A stretch of 64,000 bases of DNA. Source: Blasia pusilla. Lineage: Eukaryota > Marchantiophyta > Marchantiopsida > Blasiales. The notes beneath the pieces were generated by a model. It had not been told where the DNA came from. It saw nothing but the letters and a program-made list of their open reading frames with translations, and searched no databases. This document shows positions 36,640 to 48,587 of this stretch, in pieces (position 1 is the first letter of the stretch; every line of letters starts with the position of its first letter). A program made the translations under genes and the position numbers. The stretch is from NCBI GenBank assembly GCA_050084515.1, contig CM114272.1, forward strand, positions 9,920,001 to 9,984,000, given 5' to 3'.

Positions 36640-37338
36640 CACAATTATAATCTTCAAATGATGATTTCTAATAGGGGTGTCATTGTTTTAAGCCTCACAT
36701 TAACTTTAAATATCCGATCAAAATGAAGCATATACACTTGTTACCCAAATAATATGTGTCAAGCAAATGGACTCTTGAAAAAAAATCATCTTTGCTAAAA
36801 AATATAAATATTATTTATATTCTTGAATACTAATGATACATCATGAAATAGTTGTAAAAACTCAAAATTTGTAATCTTCAAATGATAATTTTTAATAGAG
36901 GTGTTATTGTTGAGAATCCTCACATGACCTTAAATTTCCAAATAAATAAATATATCTTTAGGGAAGATATTTATGGAAAAAAACCGTGATCTGCGTGCGA
37001 ACTTCTATCTAGACACATAAAACACACCGTAGTTCTCTAGGAATTGTTGATATTGTCTCTGATGTTGGTGAGTTTAGTCGATGAGAGAGTGCCCGCTTCT
37101 TCCTTCTTTCAAGGCTGGTTGTGGCCTTTGGATACTTGACTCTTTGAGAATCCCCTCATTTGTTTTTCAGATGGGTTTTCCCTCATGCATACTAGTCAGT
37201 ACCCGTGCTACGTATGGGTGAAAGGCATCCAAACTCCGAATTGCAAGACGCATTCCCAAAGGGCGAATACGACCCAAAAAGACTATTGACCTAGAAAGAC
37301 ACCTGTCATTAGGGGACATGACACCCATTTAAGAACAT

Positions 37339-37369
37339 TCTCCAATAATAATTGTATTATTATTGGAGA
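37339..37369. repeat. Inverted repeat: 12-bp perfect arms, 7-bp loop
   Basis: TCTCCAATAATA at 37339-37350 is exactly complementary to TATTATTGGAGA at 37358-37369. The right arm plus GAGAGT also occurs at about 4917-4935, so it belongs to a dispersed repeat. It lies between a Helitron-like terminus at 37192 and an ACTAGTA phrase near 37531. Confidence 0.75.
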
Positions 37370-37629
37370 GTACCTTCTTGATTTGCAAACATATCTATAT
37401 ATATGACATATAATAACTCGACAACAAAAAAATATTTCACACATTTTATGAGAAAAAAAATTAAATTTGAATTTACATGCATTTAAAGAGCTATCAAAAG
37501 TTCTTCAAATACTTCCCACACGGGCATCGGACTAGTATAGATTTATTTACTAGAAGTTCATCTTCTCTACAAACACACCTCCAACATGAACCGGTTATCT
37601 TCGACACATCCGTACGTCTCCCTTTGGAA

Positions 37630-38138
37630 TCTTTCCTCTGATACCTATATTGACACCCCCTCATAGCCTACAACATTACATCCCATTTGACCGGACGGAA
37701 TCAAATTTTGACTCCGTCCGCTCGGAACCGGTGCCACGACTCCCGAAGGAAGAAGAACGGAACGGGCCAGTTGTGGCCCCCCATTACTCACTCCATCCTG
37801 GAGCGCTCCGTCGGTACCGCCAGAATCAGAGCGCATCAATAAGCGGGGAATCTATTTAGCTGTGGCCCTCGACGGATCTAGCTAGGGAGGGCTGCGAGGT
37901 AATCCGAGGTAGCTGAGATTCCTACAGGCGGAGATACCTGCGAAGTTGGCGCGACCGGTACAATTGTAGCCGTTGCATTTGACTGGATCTGACCGCTTTC
38001 TAGGCTGGCCGGCACACTCACGCCGGCCCGCCGGTCATGGCGCTCGCCGGCCTTCGTCCATCGCCAGACTGGAGCTTCCCGGAATCCAGCTGGCCGTCGA
38101 TATTGCCACGACTCTAGCACGAAGTTGGAAATATACAT
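37630..38138 (-). other. GC-rich island with possible broken coding sequence
   Basis: The minus strand is open from 38138 to 37878 and again from 37839 to 37645, with one short interruption. The reading is Ala/Ser/Pro/Gln-rich (for example VAPTSQVSPPVGISATSDYL). Base composition differs sharply from the AT-rich surroundings. It could be a linker part of an old retrotransposon gag or a captured gene piece. I recognise no domain. Confidence 0.3.
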
Positions 38139-38238
38139 ATCTTATGTTTTTTTTTTGCTTTTAAATGAAGTGTGAGTTTATTCTAATTTCATTATGCATG
38201 CCATGGTCGATTTTTTTAGGCTATTTGTATTAGTCATG

Positions 38239-38385
38239 CTAGATAGGACCCGTGCATCATGTGATTATACATTTGGATGCGCCCGGTTATTAAAAAAGTA
38301 TCACTTGTCATAAATTCTAAAACTTAAAAAGACAAGAGTTTAGTTTTGAAATTGTCGTCGTTCACTCCTCAAATTATAATATAGA
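38239..38385 (-). mobile_element. Short Helitron-like element, copy 4
   Basis: The minus strand begins TCTATATTATAATTTGAGGA and contains the family block (TTGTCATAAATTCTAAAAC, AAAAAGACAAGAG, TTGAAATTGTCGTCG on the plus strand). It ends CCTATCTAG. The flanking bases are G and C rather than A and T, and the terminal hairpin is weaker, so this copy has diverged or its ends are slightly misplaced. Confidence 0.4.
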
Positions 38386-40640
38386 CTAGTACTAGAACTA
38401 ACATACGCTATTATTGCTTTTAAATTTAGATGAAGAGTGAATTTGTTCTAATGTTGTTTTATGCACCATTTTTGTGTTTTTTGCTATTTTGATCAAATAT
38501 TCTACGGTTAGAATCAAGGCATGTGAGAGGTTATATGAGTTTTAAGTGGGTTTTTTTACAAGTGATCGAATGCATTTGTTGGATTTAGATGCTACTTTGC
38601 ATTAATTATTCTATTGTTAGAATCAAGGAATGTGAAAGGTTTTATGATTTTCATGGGGGTTTTTTACAAGTGAATTCATATCATTTATAAGAATTCACTA
38701 TTTCTAATTCTTTAGAATTCCAGCATTTAGTTCCATGTACCATTGAGGAATCCATTTAATGAGTTGAACTAAGGATTGGCAAGGACAAAAGGTGGAGGAG
38801 GATTGATAGCAACAAGAAGATCAAATCTAGAATAATGAGATTGAGGATTTTCTCGAGGACAAGGACCTCTTATTTCCCACATCTCAAAGTAAGCCATTGG
38901 CCACCACAAGAATTTAATACTCTATTGACTCTACTTGCTTCTCTCGGTGGCTCCAAGGAAGCTTAACGAAGATGAAAACATTATGTTGTCATGATGCACT
39001 AATCAAGGTGTTGATTGACTAAGGTATCTAATTCTCTAGGAAGTTTTAGACCTTATGTGATCCAAAACTAATTAACGAAATGAAACAAAATGGAACCATC
39101 TTTGGATTTGGTGTGAAGAAATTGGTTAAATCAGATAATTAAGAGAGGTTTGCAATTGTAGGCTTTGGTCACTTCACTTGGACTGTCAAAAATACAATAT
39201 ACATTTCGAGTTGAGTTAGAGAGCAACTTTCACAGTTTCACAATACTTTGATTTATAGCTCATTGTGAAATTTATAGATATGTAATCTTGAGGGTTTAGA
39301 TATTTGGGTAATACGAATCATTAAGGTCCTACATGGAACAAAAAAAAACTAAATTATGCCAATGATATCTTCTCATCATTGAAACATATGAAGGCATGAG
39401 ACTATTTGAAGAGGAGGTTATTGAACTTCATTATTAAAATGACTACTTTTTGGCAGAATATGTGGTTAATTTCACTTTGTCTCGTTCAAACACAAAGGAG
39501 ACAAAGTGTGTGAAGGAAGGAGTTTCAAGTTTTTCCATTTTGCACTTGTCAGACCATATCTATATGGAATTCTTATGGCAAGTTGGGCAAGTAACTCCAA
39601 GTTCCATCGTGACAATTGCACATATCTACAAGAAATAAAGTTGGAAACTTGATATGTGGCACTATGACACATGTGAGGGTGGATTCAATATTGCCTTTTG
39701 GGGTCACTTATCAAGGAACCCTATGATGCTCAACATTGATCAATCAATCATTCAAATGGTTGATGATGTTTGATATACTTGTAAAAAACCTACAAGATGA
39801 ATTTTACTATTATAAGAGTATGGTTTTTATATTATTCATTTTAAATTTGGGATGAGAGAGATCCTTGACCCACCTCCACCAACCTCATAGTACCTTGTCT
39901 CCCACTCCATAATGGACAAATCCAATTTAAAACATCGAACTAGAAATTGCAATATATCTACATATCTCTACGAAAATACAATTAGAGGGGATTACTTTTT
40001 TGCTACTTCTATTTCCAGAAAAGTGACTCTTCTTGAAAAAGAAGGGCTTTTGAAAAAATGTAATAGGTTTACTATTTTTAAGATTAGAGTGTATTTCATG
40101 TGTGCATGAATGTTTGTTTGTGTAAAATTATATCTCCTATGATATCCATACAATTTTGTATTAACTTTAGGATTTCAACACCAACTAATATCTAAATGCT
40201 AGAGGACACACATAATACAATTTAGAGATGCAAATTGTCACACGTGGTAAAATTGTTATAAAAATATTTGTATGGACTTAAAATGATATTTAATGATGTT
40301 GGAAATTGGAAAAACTTTTGATACCCAATATTTTTTTCGCTTGGACTTTCACACATACTTCGGTAAAGTGGGGTGAATTAAGGATTATCAAAATAACATA
40401 ACCAATATATTAAATTTAAACTAACACTAGTGGGCAGCCCGTGCCATGCGCGAGATTGAAGAGATTTATCATGTTGGAAACAAAATATTTTTCTTGTTGC
40501 CCTAGAGGAAATTTTTTTTTTCTTGATATCGTATTGTCACATATAAAAAAGTTGTTTGCTAACCAAAAATAATATAAATAATAAGTAGGGAAGAGTTGGA
40601 AGGGAAATTTTCTCCATTTAAGAGCTCAATCAAGTTTGGA
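38386..40640. other. AT-rich tract, possible remnants of a retroelement
   Basis: Near 39000-39110 the plus strand hints at a retropepsin-like IKVLID, stop, GI, stop, FSRKF, but damage is too heavy for a firm call. At 40427 the phrase ACTAGTGGGCAGCCCGTGCC with ATGCGCGAG resembles another Helitron-like 3' terminus on the minus strand; the matching 5' end was not identified. No gene is supported. Confidence 0.35.
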
Positions 40641-41924
40641 TAGATTTGAGTCGGATTAAGGGTAATCTAATGGACATATCAGAGTATTAATTGTGGAAAA
40701 GTTCGAATCCCAAGGGTGGAACTTTCTTCGCACTCTTCTTCCACTAGTTGTGAAACGGAAGAAAAGTGCGCAGAAAATTGGAACCATCACCCGTAATCGT
40801 GAAGGGATAGAAAGTTCCACCCTAATCCCCGAATCGTAGGAGGAAGAAAAGTGCTCAGAAAATAGTTGGGAACGGATGCCCTGATCGTCAGGGGAGAAGC
40901 GTGCGAGGTAAGTAGGACTGACTGTGTGAATCGAGGCTATGAAGCAGGAGAGCTTTCGATCCTTGCAGATTTGTACAGAGAGAACGGCGGCATAAAAGCG
41001 CGACGTTGTGCTGCGAACAAACTTGGGTTTGAGCTGCATAAGCACTCGGAATCGGCGTCGGTTTTTCTCATCCATTCCGAAACCCCCATGAGCAGCGCTA
41101 TGGCATAGCCAAACGCAAGAAACCACAAAGGCCGTGACAAAAGGCCGGACATGACCCTGCTCAGATTGAATAAATAATGAACGTCCTTGCGACAATTCTG
41201 AACTCCCTGACTTTGCATTCCCTTGTGGTTCACTACGGCGCGGATTTTAGCTCATCCCAGATGCCTTCGTCAAATGAGGAGTTGTAAGTGGGAACATCAC
41301 ACATACACACCAACTGACACTCGCGAAAAGGATGTCGTTGTAAGAATGAAGGAAGACGCGGATGGAAACCCACACAAAACGCTCCAACTGTAGATACACT
41401 GCCAAGAATAAGAATCATGGCTCTTTCGAAAATCAGAGGGGCGACGACAATCGGAATACTCACATTGTGAGATGAGATGGCGTTAAAAGTTGACAACAAA
41501 TCTTGTTACACTCGAGGAATGGGACAAAACTTCAAAGCGCACCGGAGAACCATCGGCTAGGTCCTGACGATTAATGGGAGCTGGACTTAATGGCTAACCT
41601 GATCTGCTTTACATTAGAGGAAACCTCCCAGAGAAATCAACCATAAGAGAGATTGATGTCGAGTGCTACAGGTTTACGAAAACGGAGTGTATGGGCGTCA
41701 TTTAGGCTTTCTGTATATCGACTCTCGAAGCCAGCCCCTGAAACATAGACGCTATTGAGAATCGTATGACTGAAAATACTCCACAATATATCTTTATGTC
41801 AGGCCTTTCATCCTGAGGTGATGATGGATGGATGCAGCACAGAAATCTCGTTTCTGGGTCCAAATGTTGCGACTGGAACTGTTGCACCAGCTCAGTTGAG
41901 TGAATCTGTGGCGTCTGAATCAAA
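40641..41924. other. 3' flank of the DUF1517 gene, GC-richer, unresolved
   Basis: Several overlapping frames run on both strands. On the minus strand two have hydrophobic stretches (41499-41233 and 41233-40937), for example VMSGLLSRPLWFLAFGYAIA. They are not linked by convincing splice sites and resemble no family I know. Part of this sequence is presumably the DUF1517 3' UTR. A small unrecognised minus-strand gene remains possible. Confidence 0.3.
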
Positions 41925-44900
41925 TCACAGCGATTTCAGCAGTGGGTAGTTGCGAAGCAAATCTCTCTCCGTCAAGGTGTCGTTCTTATCTTGAGGAGTC
42001 CACAATATCTCCACCCCCTGCATCGAACGCACGCATTGTGAAAAGCTTTAATCAGCCACAGGATGATGATGCTAGGACCTTTCCATTTCTTGATAGGGAG
42101 GAAGTCTAGGTATAAGTGAATACTGACTTCACTTCGAGGCATGATCTGATGATCAACAGTCAAAGAAAGAGAGTATTGGCTTGTCAAAATGTGTGCACTG
42201 AAGCACGAGACAAATTGGAATCCACAGGAAGTAGATTTAACATTTCTGATGCATTACACATGACAGGATGTAAAACGAACAATACATTTACACATGCGAT
42301 GATTTCTCATACGCATTCACAATGGCTGTACGCGGATTCTACGAGTCTCAGTATCCTTAATCCTGACAAGAACGACTAGTGTCCTCTGACATACTCATGT
42401 CGAGCACCCAAACGTTGGTTCTCTGGAAACAGAGAGCAGATTTGACATTTTGAGTTTGAACACCTTTCAGTCTCAAAATGTCAAGACAATGTCAATAACG
42501 AAAGAGGATGACACAGAACATGGAGGACCACTACTTCAGATTACACAGATTGCCAACCTGAAGTCGGTCGGCAGGTATAGAGCCCAATGTCTTCAGAACA
42601 TCCTTCAAGTCGTTATTGCTGTAGATGGCAGGGAGTTTGTACTCTCCCTCAGCAGCCACTAGGATTGTGACCTGCACAATAGTCATGAAATTGAGATCCA
42701 GATATAAACTTGGGCCTCATGTTTGACATCCTGTGAAAGGCTCTGCCTACCGTCCATTTAGACTGGATCAAGTGAGTGAAGTGGAGAAGACTCAAGTACC
42801 ACAATGTATTCGTTGCCGAATCCATCACCCCGAGATTTTTCGTTTCCTCTCTTGCGGTTGCCATCAACATTCACCAAGGTCTCTTCATCAAATTTGCCTC
42901 TTTCCTCCAAGGACAACTGATTGAATCTCTTCTCTCCAGATCCAATACTCCGCTTAACTTCAGCCTGCAGCCCAAACTATTCAGTTAGCTCTAGCTTGAC
43001 GAATCTTTCCACTTTCGGAGGAGAAAACCAGCTCTAATAGAGCCAATCTGTCGAAGAATTTCAGGATATGACAAAATTCTCGCTTCACCAGTAGGAACCA
43101 AAAGTAGCGATGGTTTCTCAACTTATATGACGAAAATCAAAACGCATTCGGAAGAATGAACCGATCTCAGCTACCCAGCCTCCCCTGTTAGAGGTGAGGA
43201 TAGAGCTTGGATGCTGACTTCTCCAGCTACCCAGGAGATCCAACGGCAAGGATAACGAAAAGAAGGCTTAGATTTTTGTCCAGTGACAGGACAGCTTGTA
43301 GATGGAACAGGGTCATCACTTTTCCTGCTCTGCGAGGAGCACCGGTTCCAAGGAAAGACAATGTGATCACTGATTGAGAACTCCATCGCTATGTGCATAA
43401 GTCATTGTAAGCTTGATGCGCACAAAATATACTTGCAGATATCAAACCAAGGTCCCTCAAGAGGAAGTCATTCTAACAATTCATGTGAATACGAGTGTTT
43501 CCTGGTGTTCATGTCCTAACAACACAACACTGTTGGTGCCCCTCCCCCGCAGTACCATTCAGCAGCCGAGACATTTGAACTTCAATGGAAGAGCAAGATG
43601 AACCCTGCCAGCTACAAAGCATTGTAGCGATGTAGAAGACGGAAAGGTACACATTCAATTCTAAATGACAGCAGTCTAGCCCAATTCCATCTCACTCGTC
43701 ACTTTGAAAAAGAGCGTCACTAACTTGTTTCTAGTGCAAAATCTCTTGCACAAAGAGCAAGAAGATCGGCTGCGAGTGCTAAGCTGGTACCACCAGAGCT
43801 GTTCATCACATTCCATAATGTAGATCCACTGCCCAAAGCTGATGCACCGGTGCTTAACTTCCTTTGGGAATCCCAATCAGGTAAGGTAGATAGTGTTGTA
43901 ACGCAGTTCTTGGTTGATACCTGGAAGCTCCGCACTAACCCTCTGCATTATAAGAGCACTCACACCATGTGAGAGTCTCCCTGCTCTCATAGGGCAATTT
44001 GTTCACTTCTTCCTTCCTCTTCACCCATCCCAATCTCTAGCTAGCACCGTCCAAGGAGGGCAGAGCGTCTAAGGCCACAAGGCTACGACAGGCATTGTTT
44101 CATGAGTAGAGAATGGTACTACTCCATGAGTCTAGTCTCTCAAACTTGTTTCCATACGCTGCAATCCACATACGGATAAGGAGATGACTACTGCCAAGCG
44201 ATTGTTTGCTAGGGGATTCGGAAGAGGACATAAACCCACCTTCTGAGAAACCATGTTGTTACTCAGGCAGCTTCATTAAAAAGAGACATAACCACACGCC
44301 AACGGCAGGACCCACCATGTAGCAGGATAAGCTGAAGACGTATCTACTACAAACATCAAACAGAACAGAGAAATTCACATCTTGATAGTGGTCAAGTTTT
44401 AGGGTCCTACCGAAGATGTGCCCAGGATGCACATGTCAGGCTGCCGAAGTAAGGCCAACACAGTTTCTGCATACAATATTGGCACCCAACTGTAAGATCA
44501 ATTGCCATACCATTGCTTCCGAAACTCTACGACTTTACTCGCCACTCAGTAGCTATGAGCTCTAAACCAATCCAGTAATAGCTACAAGAGAATGCTACAA
44601 ATCCGCATGCTCTGTTCCGTTCCTCTGTCACGTAGCGAGCTTCACTAAAGACAACAGCAGTCTAAATAATTCGTAGAGTTCGCAGGGAAATTTGTTATTA
44701 AGGGAGCGCAATTAAAGCCATACACGACACGGATTTGGTGAAGAAAAGAAGCTAACACGTTGCGAGATGTGTCATCCTTCAGTAATTGAACGAACTGGAG
44801 GTCGGCAGCTTCATGAGAAGCACTCACCGGTCAGCACGAAGTGCAAACCCCGAGAAGTTGAGGTATCTGCACGATCTGCGATGCGTTCTAGGTCACTCTG

Positions 44901-45797
44901 TAGTCTTCGTGCCAGTCCCAACAGCCCTACCTGCACAGGCGCCAGCTCTTGAATGAGGCTCTGATGTCGCAAAACATCCACAGCGATTCTCTCAAGGATT
45001 TTCTTACAGCAGCAGGCGACGCTTTGAAGCTGACAGTTTGATTACTTGGTACACCCGAGAAAGTGAGTGTTCTGTTGAGAATTGCAGAACTTCCACAGCA
45101 ATCGTTCACCCCACAAAACTCAACCACAAGGAAATGATAAGTTGTGCACATCAAGAAGCTGCCCACACATCGGAAGACATACCTGGAGTTTCAATACACT
45201 AACCCTTTCGCGCGTTCTGGTGAAGCCTCCATCAGAGTTCTCTGAACCGACTCTATTGAAGGCTTGAACTGCAAGAAATCCTAGGATAATCAGCACAAAG
45301 ATGCTCCCACCGCCAAAACCACCTCCATAGCCATAAGCGGGTCCCAAGTAATACCCGTATGAAATTCGGGTGTCGGGAATTGATGTGGACTGAGCCGAGA
45401 ACAAGGAATTTCCGCGTGGCCTTGAGAACATTTCGTGTTGCAGGTTCTGATGCAATCGACTTGCTTTACACAAGTAGGATCCCCTGCTCACAGGTTTCAA
45501 TAAGGGGAGCCCACATGCCGGCGACAATGCTACAGCTGATCCCATAGACCTTTTCCAGCGGGAGCCATGTACAATTGTTCCAAGAGAGGTGCTCCTGAAC
45601 GCCAAACCAGTCCAATTGGTGCTGAGTGCTGAGTGAGGGGCTAATTTAGCATTCGAAGGGCGTGGGCCCTGAGCTGTAGCGGCCCATGGCGAGCACAGAT
45701 GGGTGCTACTTTGATGCCGGCTGGTGGGAGGTAGCGGCTGGGTAGTAGAGCAAAACCCAGCAGTTGAATGGCTAAAAAGCACTGTGGCTGTGCTCAT
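41925..45797 (-). CDS. DUF1517 plastid membrane protein
   Basis: Six-exon gene for 381 residues. Minus-strand exons are 45797-45183, 44930-44828, 44466-44411, 42964-42800, 42671-42558 and 42017-41925. All introns are GT-AG and the lengths sum to 1146 nt, or 381 codons plus stop. Residues 1 to about 100 are Ser/Thr/Ala-rich and poor in acidic residues, like a chloroplast transit peptide. Then come a Gly/Tyr-rich stretch (YGYGGGFGGG), a transmembrane helix at about 164-180 (GSIFVLIILGFLAVQAF) and the DUF1517 domain: VSVLKLQVGLLGLARRLQ, LERIADRADTSTSRGLHFVL, TVLALLRQPD, RFNQLSLEERGKFDEETLVN, VTILVAAEGEYKLP, LGSIPADRLQ, VEILWTPQDKNDTL and NYPLLKSL. Arabidopsis relatives are chloroplast membrane proteins (thylakoid or envelope) of uncertain role. 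The frame is also open upstream to 45914, but the start at 45797 (MSTATVLFSH) gives a proper transit peptide. Lengths and motif order are normal for the family. Confidence 0.92.
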
Positions 45798-46305
45798 CTC
45801 GGACTCCAAACGTTGAGAGAATTTCGAGCGTCGTGTAATTTCTGCAGTGCGACACTGAAAAGAATCATTACACTGAAGGCAGAATGCGCACGTTCCACGC
45901 AAAGGCATGCGCACAATGTCTCCTGCAAGTGAAACGCAGCGGAGGAAGAATTCACAAATTCTGCCACAGAAAGAATCTCCACACCCGAAATTACCAAGCT
46001 TCAGTCATCACAGAGCATCATCATACATGGCTTGCTCGAATTCCTGAGTGTGAAGACCGCTCAATCGAGTTCCTAGCGATGCGTGCGGGCACAGAACTCC
46101 AGCTGCTAACCGCGACACATGCAATCCGAGGGACCTCCAAACAACAAGAGCCCTCGCTGGAGTTGGGTGCGCGCGCAGAGAGTCCACAATGAGTGCAGCT
46201 CGTGGGCGCCTAGGCAGCCACACCCAGTGACGAACTTCTGTGCTCCAGCTACTTCGTTTCACAGCTCATTCGAAAATCGGGTATCTCTCTCTCTCTCTCT
46301 ACAGA
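45798..46305 (-). promoter_or_regulatory. Probable leader of the DUF1517 gene with a (GA)n tract
   Basis: This block lies upstream of the DUF1517 start. A CT run on the plus strand (46283-46299) is a GA run on the coding strand, about 490 bases before the ATG, paralleling the (GA)9 tract before the DUF716 gene. No TATA box was identified. Confidence 0.4.
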
Positions 46306-48587
46306 AACAAGGAAGATTCCAATCTCTTCAGGTGCGCTTTACACGTAGATCAATTGAAGGAAGCAACCACCTGACTTCCCGGCCATTGCCAATCCTCAAT
46401 CCGTTCGGATAGAGGGGATGAGTTGCGCCATCGCATCGCCCATGTCCGCGAGTAGCCCACCATTGACTGGTAGAATTCAGCCCGTCCCAATATGTCCTTC
46501 CGATGACCTCGCTCTCTTCGGCTCTCTCCGTGTGGGGCCCTTCCCAGGAGGATGGGCTCGTACTCTCCAGGAAAGGGTCAAGCACTTTCACCAGAACATT
46601 CGGTTGTTACGCGTTGGTCTCCACGACCAGCATTTACTGACCGCTTCACGGGCCTCACGATCAATGCTCTAGAGACTCCACTCTCGGGAAATAAAACTAC
46701 TGCGTTCGTTTTCCCTCCGTGCAGACTGTCAGCCCGCCCTTGGATGCACAAGAGAGTGATAATCCACATGTTCCGACTTCCAAATCGCCTTTGGTGAGAT
46801 GAATGCAGGAGGGGGTGGGATATCCGCATGTTCCCCATCATCATACTGTCTGTCTGCAGACCTTTGGTGAGTTGGACGCTCAAGGGATTGGTCATCCACA
46901 TGCTTCACATCTACAGTGAGTTTCCGGCAGCTGACATCACATCCGCGTGATTTTTCTGTACCTGCTGGTGACACGGACACGTAATAGCAAGTCGCTGGAG
47001 CAGTGCCGAATCGACTTATCTCTTGAGAGATGGGTAAGTGGTCGAGAGGAGATGAATCCGAGGGTATTCGACTCCGTGACGACAATTATTTGTGGAGCTC
47101 CGGAAAGCCCATCGCAATTATTTGTCACTGCCATTGCCTTCAGGTCTCGTAGTCGTCGTCTGATCGATGTTTTTGTGAACCACATTGATTCCTTCGGCAG
47201 GTTTGATGCGAGAGGGTTCCAACTCGAACTACTCGTAGCTGCTCTCGATGGAGGCACCTGACCCTAAATGAGGCTCCAACCGACAAAGATGGAGAAAATT
47301 CGAAGCCATGAGTAGCTATTCGAGCCCTCGGGGCATCTCGGCAAAGCTTCCATTGCGAATGCTTCCTCTTGAGGGCTGAGCAGAGTGGATCGTAGGAGAC
47401 GGCCATCGGCTCCACAGAGCTCGAGTCTTGACAAGCCAAGCGTCGGATCCGTGGTCACATGAAGATGCCCACTGCGATTCTTCTTCTCTCCGTTCACACC
47501 AGAATGACTTTCCCTAGCAGAGATTTCATTATACTTGGTTCTCGCTACCCTGGCAAATCTCCGTGTGTACGAATACCACCTGATTTGATTGACATCGAGA
47601 CAACCTAGAAGCATGTGCAATCAAGGAGGCTGCCTTCGACTGCATCTCGACAAGAGACGGAAGATCATTGGGCTGGCTTCTTCACACTAGTGTGTATTCG
47701 GCGTCAGGAAGTTCGTTGTAGGCATTTGTCGAACACAAAGCGCCTACCAATCCGAGTTCCAGTGGAACGAGTCAGACGACGAAGTTCCAGCGGCCATCGA
47801 CTGCGGGACGAATGTAGAGCCTAAGAGAGAGAGCCGCGATGATGAGAAACCCTGTGATTGCGCCTCGACAGTGGTGATCAAGAATAGGATCCAAGCTATC
47901 AACAAGGGACTCCGGCTCATTTGGTCTTACGGCAGGGTGGAGTGAAGCGAACTACAGCTGAATTTACAGATATCCAAAAGCAACAATCAGAAAATAGGTG
48001 CAAAGAGGTAACACGAATCGAGTCGAACCCCGGGCAGCTTATGAACAAAGCACCATTCCGTTCCCGTGCGCTGAGCTTCCTGGAGATCCGAAGGTCACCC
48101 TCTTCCTTAATTGATCGTATTCACATTAATAACAAAGTGAAATTGGGCTGGTCCGGGAGGAATTCAAATCATCGTGAGCAAGAGTCTGGATCTCGAGTTT
48201 GGGAAGACATGTCACTTTAGGGATTCATCACATGCTGCTCCTGAAGGCAAATTACTCGAACGATGCAATGTAGCTCTGCCGTGAGGAAGAGTCGGATCTC
48301 GAGGACGGGGAGTCTCGTCAGTCGAAGGAGTTCTCTTGCTGCTCCTGAAGGTGAATTCCTCAAATGATTTGTAACGTTTAGGATCATCTTGAGGTTCAAA
48401 GGGCGAGACGTCCCCATTACGAAGACAGTACCAATAGCGCCCCTGAGGATAAGTATAAGGTAAGCAAAAACACGGAACTGGCTTTGGTGTGCCATCGGTA
48501 CCGAGAAACACCGAGACCCAGTTGAAGGAACGAAGATGGAGACAACCACAAACGATCTTGCCTTTCGGCGCACTTGCGAGTCAGTAC
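46306..48587. other. GC-richer region with several open frames, unresolved
   Basis: Frames over 100 codons overlap on both strands (46937-47261 both strands, 47264-47620 minus, 48212-48633 minus). On the minus strand, stretches such as VPCFCLPYTYPQGRYWYCLR and LSRLELCGADGRLL look protein-like, and a possible exon starting MAAGTSSSDSFHWNSD at about 47800 ends at a GTAGG donor. I could not link them into one consistent spliced frame or match a family. Undetected exons on the minus strand are likely enough to be worth transcript evidence. Confidence 0.3.

Larger units (their letters stand above)
35891..37629. other. AT-rich intergenic tract with tandem duplication, no gene supported
   Basis: A 136-codon minus-strand frame at 36081-36491 has no recognisable motif and biased AT-rich composition, so I do not call it. 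The 68-bp duplication and a hairpin inside this span are listed separately. At 37192 the phrase ACTAGTCAGTACCCGTGC followed by TACGTATGGGT resembles the 3' terminus of the Helitron-like family, but its other end was not found. Confidence 0.4.

Noticed and set aside
40656-41195. 179-codon minus-strand frame as a gene
   Set aside because: Another minus-strand frame and a plus-strand frame overlap it, all without recognisable motifs. The region may be 3' UTR of DUF1517.
41820-41870. Terminal DUF1517 exon reading PQDERPDIK
   Set aside because: A better terminal exon at 42017-41925 carries VEILWTPQDKNDTL and the expected C-terminus with a stop. The other match is coincidental.
43720-43935. Additional DUF1517 exon inside the 1.4-kb intron
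   Set aside because: The flanking exons join in phase with the family's normal sequence (CILGTSS to AEVKRSIG), leaving no gap for extra residues.
45798-45914. Upstream start for DUF1517 at 45914
   Set aside because: The added 39 residues are Cys/Arg-rich and unlike a transit peptide. The downstream Met at 45797 starts a typical one.
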